Shown: piece after piece, positions 48,286 to 51,151 of the stretch | Numbering within the stretch: position 1 is the first letter of the stretch | How the letters are laid out: each line of letters starts with the position of its first letter | NCBI GenBank assembly: GCA_021850605.1 | Contig: JAJZLQ010000040.1 | Location: 1 to 51,151, forward strand | DNA from: Actinomycetes bacterium | Lineage (GTDB): Bacteria > Actinomycetota > Acidimicrobiia > Acidimicrobiales > Acidimicrobiaceae | DNA: 51,151 bases | Reading direction: 5' to 3' | Made by a program: the position numbers and the translations under genes | The notes under the pieces: generated by a model | What the model saw: only the letters and a program-made list of their open reading frames with translations | Database searches by the model: none | What the model was told of the DNA's origin: nothing

Positions 48286-48969
48286 GTGGACCCCGATCCC
48301 GAGGGAGCGCCCGTGGAAGATTCCGCACCGGAAGTGCGAAGGCGCGAGCCTCGCTGGCCGGCCAGCATCGCAATACTTGCTTCGATAGGCCTCTATGTCG
48401 TCCTGCCCCAGCGACTGATCCTCGGCCCACGCTGGCTCATGCCTTTGCTCGAACTTGGCCTGCTAATTCCTCTAACCATCTCAAGCCCTTTCCGCGATGA
48501 CACCGAAACGAAGGTCCTCCGATACTTGGCGATCAGCGTTATCGGCCTCTTGAACCTGGCCAACGCAGCTTCGGTCTGGTTCCTCGTCCACGACCTGCTC
48601 GCCGGGGGCAAGACCAGCGGTCCCCAGCTCGTATATTCCGCCGTCGCCATTTGGCTCACCAATGTCATCGTCTTTGGCTTGTGGTTTTGGGAGCTCGACC
48701 GTGGCGGTCCGGCGGCAAGGGCGGTCGGCGAAAAGCGCTGGCCAGATTTTCTCTTCCCCCAGATGCTCCAAGAGGGCTTGGCCGACCCATCCTGGATGCC
48801 AGGCTTTATCGACTACATCTTCGTCGCCTTCACCAACGCCACCGCCTTCAGCCCGACCGACACCATGCCGCTCACGGGCGCCTCGAAGGCACTGATGACC
48901 GCTGAGGCGTTGATCTCGGTCATCACGGTGGTCATGGTCGCCGGCCGAGCAGTAAACATCCTTCCTTAG
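48286..48969 (+). CDS. polytopic membrane protein, DUF1345-like
   Basis: The 227-residue protein has about six hydrophobic segments after a charged N-terminus of about 25 residues. The C-terminal block with Ile-Asp-Tyr-Ile-Phe-Val-Ala-Phe-Thr-Asn-Ala-Thr-Ala-Phe-Ser-Pro-Thr-Asp-Thr is a strongly conserved pattern that I recognise from DUF1345-type membrane proteins, which have no assigned function. The charged Pro/Glu-rich head is not part of that family. It starts at GTG 48286 after a weak purine-rich site. A transport or channel role cannot be deduced. Confidence 0.7.
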   Translation: MDPDPEGAPVEDSAPEVRRREPRWPASIAILASIGLYVVLPQRLILGPRWLMPLLELGLLIPLTISSPFRDDTETKVLRYLAISVIGLLNLANAASVWFLVHDLLAGGKTSGPQLVYSAVAIWLTNVIVFGLWFWELDRGGPAARAVGEKRWPDFLFPQMLQEGLADPSWMPGFIDYIFVAFTNATAFSPTDTMPLTGASKALMTAEALISVITVVMVAGRAVNILP

Positions 48970-48993
48970 TCCTGATCGACTTGCTTGCGGATC

Positions 48994-49689
48994 ATGGCTC
49001 CTAACGAATACCCCCCGAATACTCCCAGGGAACCGGCACACGACGACATCTGGGACGGCCAAGCATACGACGCCTGGTTCGACAGCACGCGCGGCGCCGT
49101 GCTTTTCCGCATCGAGTCGTCCGCGATTCTCCGCGAACTCTCGCCCGCCCGGGGACAGACCATCCTGGAAGTTGGCTGCGGCACCGGAAGACTCTTGCGG
49201 GCCATCACCGCGGCGGGCGCCGCCGTGATAGGCATCGACCCGGGACCGGGAATGTTAAAGGTCGCGGCCCACAGTGGTTCGGGGCCGCTGATCAGATCTC
49301 GCGGCGAGATGCTTCCATTCCCCGATGGCTGCTTCGATGCCACTGTCGCGATGACCGTACTTGAATTCGTCGACGACGTCCCGGCCACAGTCTCAGAGAT
49401 GGCCAGGGTCACCCGGGCCGGCGGGCGCATCGTCATCGGCTCCCTCAATCCCGTCAGCCCCTGGGGAGTTCGGCTACTTAGGCAGATTCACCAGGCCCCA
49501 TGGAACGAGGCTCGCTTTCCGGCGCGGCACGCACTGGTCAGCGAGCTAACCCCATTCGGGCGAACCCGGGTCACCGGTGTCGCCCTTGGCGGACACGTCA
49601 TCTCGACTCTTGCCGGAGGTCAAAGAGGGCGGCGGCCTTGGTTGGAGCAGTTTTGCGGCTTCCAGGTCGTCGCCTGCACCAAGGGCTAG
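48994..49689 (+). CDS. class I SAM-dependent methyltransferase
   Basis: The 231-residue product is a UbiE/COQ5-like methyltransferase. It has motif I Ile-Leu-Glu-Val-Gly-Cys-Gly-Thr-Gly-Arg-Leu-Leu, the acidic ribose contact in Gly-Ile-Asp-Pro-Gly, motif II-like Pro-Phe-Pro-Asp-Gly-Cys-Phe-Asp-Ala, and a post-motif with Gly-Gly-Arg-Ile-Val-Ile-Gly. The substrate is not evident. I use ATG 48994; TTG 48985 is in frame and would add three residues. It follows the membrane-protein gene by 24 nt on the same strand and ends 10 nt from the next, convergent gene. Confidence 0.88.
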   Translation: MAPNEYPPNTPREPAHDDIWDGQAYDAWFDSTRGAVLFRIESSAILRELSPARGQTILEVGCGTGRLLRAITAAGAAVIGIDPGPGMLKVAAHSGSGPLIRSRGEMLPFPDGCFDATVAMTVLEFVDDVPATVSEMARVTRAGGRIVIGSLNPVSPWGVRLLRQIHQAPWNEARFPARHALVSELTPFGRTRVTGVALGGHVISTLAGGQRGRRPWLEQFCGFQVVACTKG

Positions 49690-49699
49690 TTGGCGCCGG

Positions 49700-50263
49700 C
49701 TACAGCGCCAACGAAGGCGCCGGGACCGGCCGCAAGGTGAGGGTGGAGGTGAACCTGTGCGTTACAGCGTTGACCTCAGTGGAAAGGACGCCCCGGTAGT
49801 GGACGCCGGTTGACGAATGTGCCACTACGCCGATAGAGGTTGAATCAAAGGACGTCGCCCTGCCGGAAATCGTGCCGCCACGCCCGAGAGCCAGGGAGAA
49901 CCGCGAACCCTCGAGCGCAAGTGTCCCATTGGGCTCAGGAGTGCCCCGAGCGACAAAGTGGAGAATCGACAGGCGCGCAGCCGCAAGCCCGCGCCCCGAG
50001 AAGACCACGGCGAGTACGCCGACCCGATTGGGCATACCGACCTGGACCTGGCCATCGATGTGGAAGATCAGCGGCCGCTGCTCATGGACGTGAACGACTC
50101 TCGTTCCGAGCGACCTTGCCACTGCCACGTGCTGAGGCTTGATCCACGCATTCTGCCGGTGCATGATCCATAGTGCGGTCGAAATGGATGCGAGGCCGAC
50201 CACGAGCACCCCACCGGCAATCAGCTTCGCGGCCGATGCCTTGAGCAGCGTTGCTGCCTTCAT
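49700..50263 (-). CDS. membrane-anchored protein of unknown function
   Basis: I do not recognise this protein. From ATG 50263, with GGAGGGG upstream, it is 187 residues: a short N-terminus, one hydrophobic anchor helix (about 14-33), and an extracytoplasmic domain rich in beta-type Val/Thr/Gly/Ser segments, with no cysteines. An upstream in-frame start (50341) adds 26 residues and has no good site. It is divergent from xseA and convergent with the methyltransferase gene. Its composition matches a small secreted-type domain, but no catalytic motif is visible. Confidence 0.65.
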   Translation of the reverse strand: MKAATLLKASAAKLIAGGVLVVGLASISTALWIMHRQNAWIKPQHVAVARSLGTRVVHVHEQRPLIFHIDGQVQVGMPNRVGVLAVVFSGRGLAAARLSILHFVARGTPEPNGTLALEGSRFSLALGRGGTISGRATSFDSTSIGVVAHSSTGVHYRGVLSTEVNAVTHRFTSTLTLRPVPAPSLAL

Positions 50264-50485
50264 CGCCCCTCCACTTTGATACGAACGCAACAATACTGCG
50301 AGAACCCGCTGCACGTGCACCACGCGTAGCAGAGCACCCAACGCCTATTGAAGCAAGATAGAGCAAAGAAGCTGAGAGGGACCTGTGCGGCCCGGGTAGT
50401 CAATTCGCTCGCTTGGGCCCCCGAAACCTGAAGCGCGCAGCGGGTAGTCTTATGAGCGGCTCCACATCGCTGGCTTGGAGAAGCA
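50264..50485. promoter_or_regulatory. divergent promoter region before xseA
   Basis: These 222 bp separate a minus-strand and a plus-strand gene. Two direct copies of CGGGTAGTC lie 48 bp apart (50393-50401 and 50441-50449), the second about 37 bp before the xseA ATG. A perfect palindrome TGCACGTGCA lies at 50310-50319. These could be regulator or promoter elements, but I cannot assign them. Confidence 0.3.
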
Positions 50486-51151
50486 ATGTCCCCCATCGGG
50501 CAAACCAAGAACACCTACCGGGTCGGCGACCTGATCGATCTTGCCAAGCAACGCCTGGCCGAGCTTGGCGACACCCGCAGCCCGCTGATGGTGGAGGGCT
50601 TCGTCTCCTTCAACGCGAACACGGCTCGCTACGACCACAAGTATTTCAGCCTGTGCCAGTACTCGGATCCCAATCTCCCGGTGGGGAAGCCACTGGCAAA
50701 ACTGGAGGCGGTCATCTTTGCAAACCGCTTCGCGGTGATTTCCTCTCAACTTCGCCAGATCTCCATGAACTTCGCCCCCGACCTCCGAGCCGTCTTCCTC
50801 GGATATCTGGAGATCTACAAGCCCACCGGCAAGCTTCAACTGGTGGTAGTAGGCATCGACATCGAACGGACCAAGCAGATCACCGAAGGTGCAAAAGACA
50901 TCCTTCGGGCCAAGCTCAAGTCCGAGGGGGTCTTCGACCTCAACCGCGAGCTCAAAGTGCCGTTGGTTCCATTGAGAATCGCTCTGGTTACGTCACGGGG
51001 CTCCGCGGCCGAGTCGGACTTCATTACCAAGCTCGCGACCGACCGATACAAGTTCAGGGTGACGCGCGTCTACGTGAACACCTCGGGCCAGAACGTCTCG
51101 TTCTCGGTTCCGGACGCACTGGCAAAACTAAACGAGCGCACTGCGGAGTTC
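50486..51151 (+). CDS. xseA: exodeoxyribonuclease VII large subunit, N-terminal part
   Basis: The gene is open from ATG 50486 to the right edge, giving 222 codons of what is normally a protein of 400-450 residues. The first 110 residues form an OB-fold-like domain (Leu-Met-Val-Glu-Gly-Phe-Val, then Tyr-Phe-Ser-Leu-Cys), the single-strand DNA-binding part. Then comes the segment Pro-Leu-Arg-Ile-Ala-Leu-Val-Thr-Ser-Arg-Gly-Ser-Ala-Ala-Glu-Ser-Asp-Phe, matching the Pro-Leu-Arg-Ile-x-Val-Val-Thr-Ser-x-x-x-Ala-Ala-x-x-Asp start of the nuclease domain. With XseB it forms exonuclease VII, which degrades single-stranded DNA. The N-terminal domain is unusually rich in Tyr and Asn, so this may be a divergent member. 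The C-terminus lies outside the window. Confidence 0.82.
   Translation, partial: MSPIGQTKNTYRVGDLIDLAKQRLAELGDTRSPLMVEGFVSFNANTARYDHKYFSLCQYSDPNLPVGKPLAKLEAVIFANRFAVISSQLRQISMNFAPDLRAVFLGYLEIYKPTGKLQLVVVGIDIERTKQITEGAKDILRAKLKSEGVFDLNRELKVPLVPLRIALVTSRGSAAESDFITKLATDRYKFRVTRVYVNTSGQNVSFSVPDALAKLNERTAEF

Noticed and set aside
1-51151. Search for tRNA, rRNA, CRISPR arrays, IS elements and att sites
   Set aside because: No cloverleaf-like segment, no regularly spaced repeat array, no transposase or integrase and no flanking direct repeats were recognised by eye. A covariance-model tRNA scan and a repeat finder would be needed to exclude weak cases.

Overview
The window is high-GC bacterial chromosome with tightly packed genes, many stop/start overlaps (ATGA, TTGA) and frequent TTG or GTG starts. 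It most resembles an actinobacterium of the Acidimicrobiia type. The evidence is a fused 2-oxoglutarate decarboxylase/E1/E2 protein (an actinobacterial trait), Thr/Ser-rich low-complexity tails, an aro-efp-nusB neighbourhood next to type IV pilus genes, and a P1B-5 metal ATPase with a C-terminal hemerythrin domain. The taxon is inferred from gene content only. I found no rRNA, tRNA, CRISPR array or insertion sequence; the content looks like stable core genome.

Layout. (1) 324-6570, minus strand: a terminal-oxidase locus reading ctaB, a TlpA-like thioredoxin, a membrane-anchored cupredoxin, ctaC, ctaD, ctaE and a previously easy-to-miss 39-residue membrane peptide, ending in a strong hairpin terminator. 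(2) 6753-9486, plus: M24 peptidase, efp, nusB and a VOC-like protein. (3) 9513-16942, minus: a 55-residue helix-turn-helix protein, a PilM-PilN fusion, PilO, a PilP-like protein, then aroC, aroK, aroB, aroQ and a membrane-anchored unknown. (4) 17213-19269, minus: prepilin peptidase and a polytopic membrane protein. (5) 19446-22075, plus: a tyrosine phosphatase coupled to a secreted DMFA2-like protein. (6) 22103-23277, minus: MarR regulator and NfuA-type Fe-S protein. (7) 23336-28124, plus: an ATP-grasp enzyme, a radical SAM protein with a Cys-Cys-Ala-Glu-Pro tail, and a UvrD-like helicase. (8) 28127-33913, minus: thioesterase, xthA, fabZ and kgd. (9) 34451-44230, plus: a small Cys/His protein, hydrolase, epimerase, acyl-CoA ligase, DUF169 protein, ABC1 kinase, SQR-like flavoprotein and the P1B-5 ATPase. 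(10) 44240-48143, minus: glcD-glcE-glcF. (11) 48286-51151: membrane protein, methyltransferase, a divergent membrane-anchored unknown, and the start of xseA, which runs off the right edge.

The genes cover aerobic respiration with heme A and copper-site assembly, TCA cycle and glycolate oxidation, the shikimate pathway, a type IV pilus assembly platform, and metal and sulfide handling. The most intriguing points are four. The ATP-grasp/radical SAM pair has no known product. The oxidase subunit I lacks the usual D- and K-channel residues at the aligned positions. PilM and PilN, normally two interacting proteins, are fused. A tiny HTH gene is coupled to the pilus operon, with a cluster of repeated half-sites just upstream.
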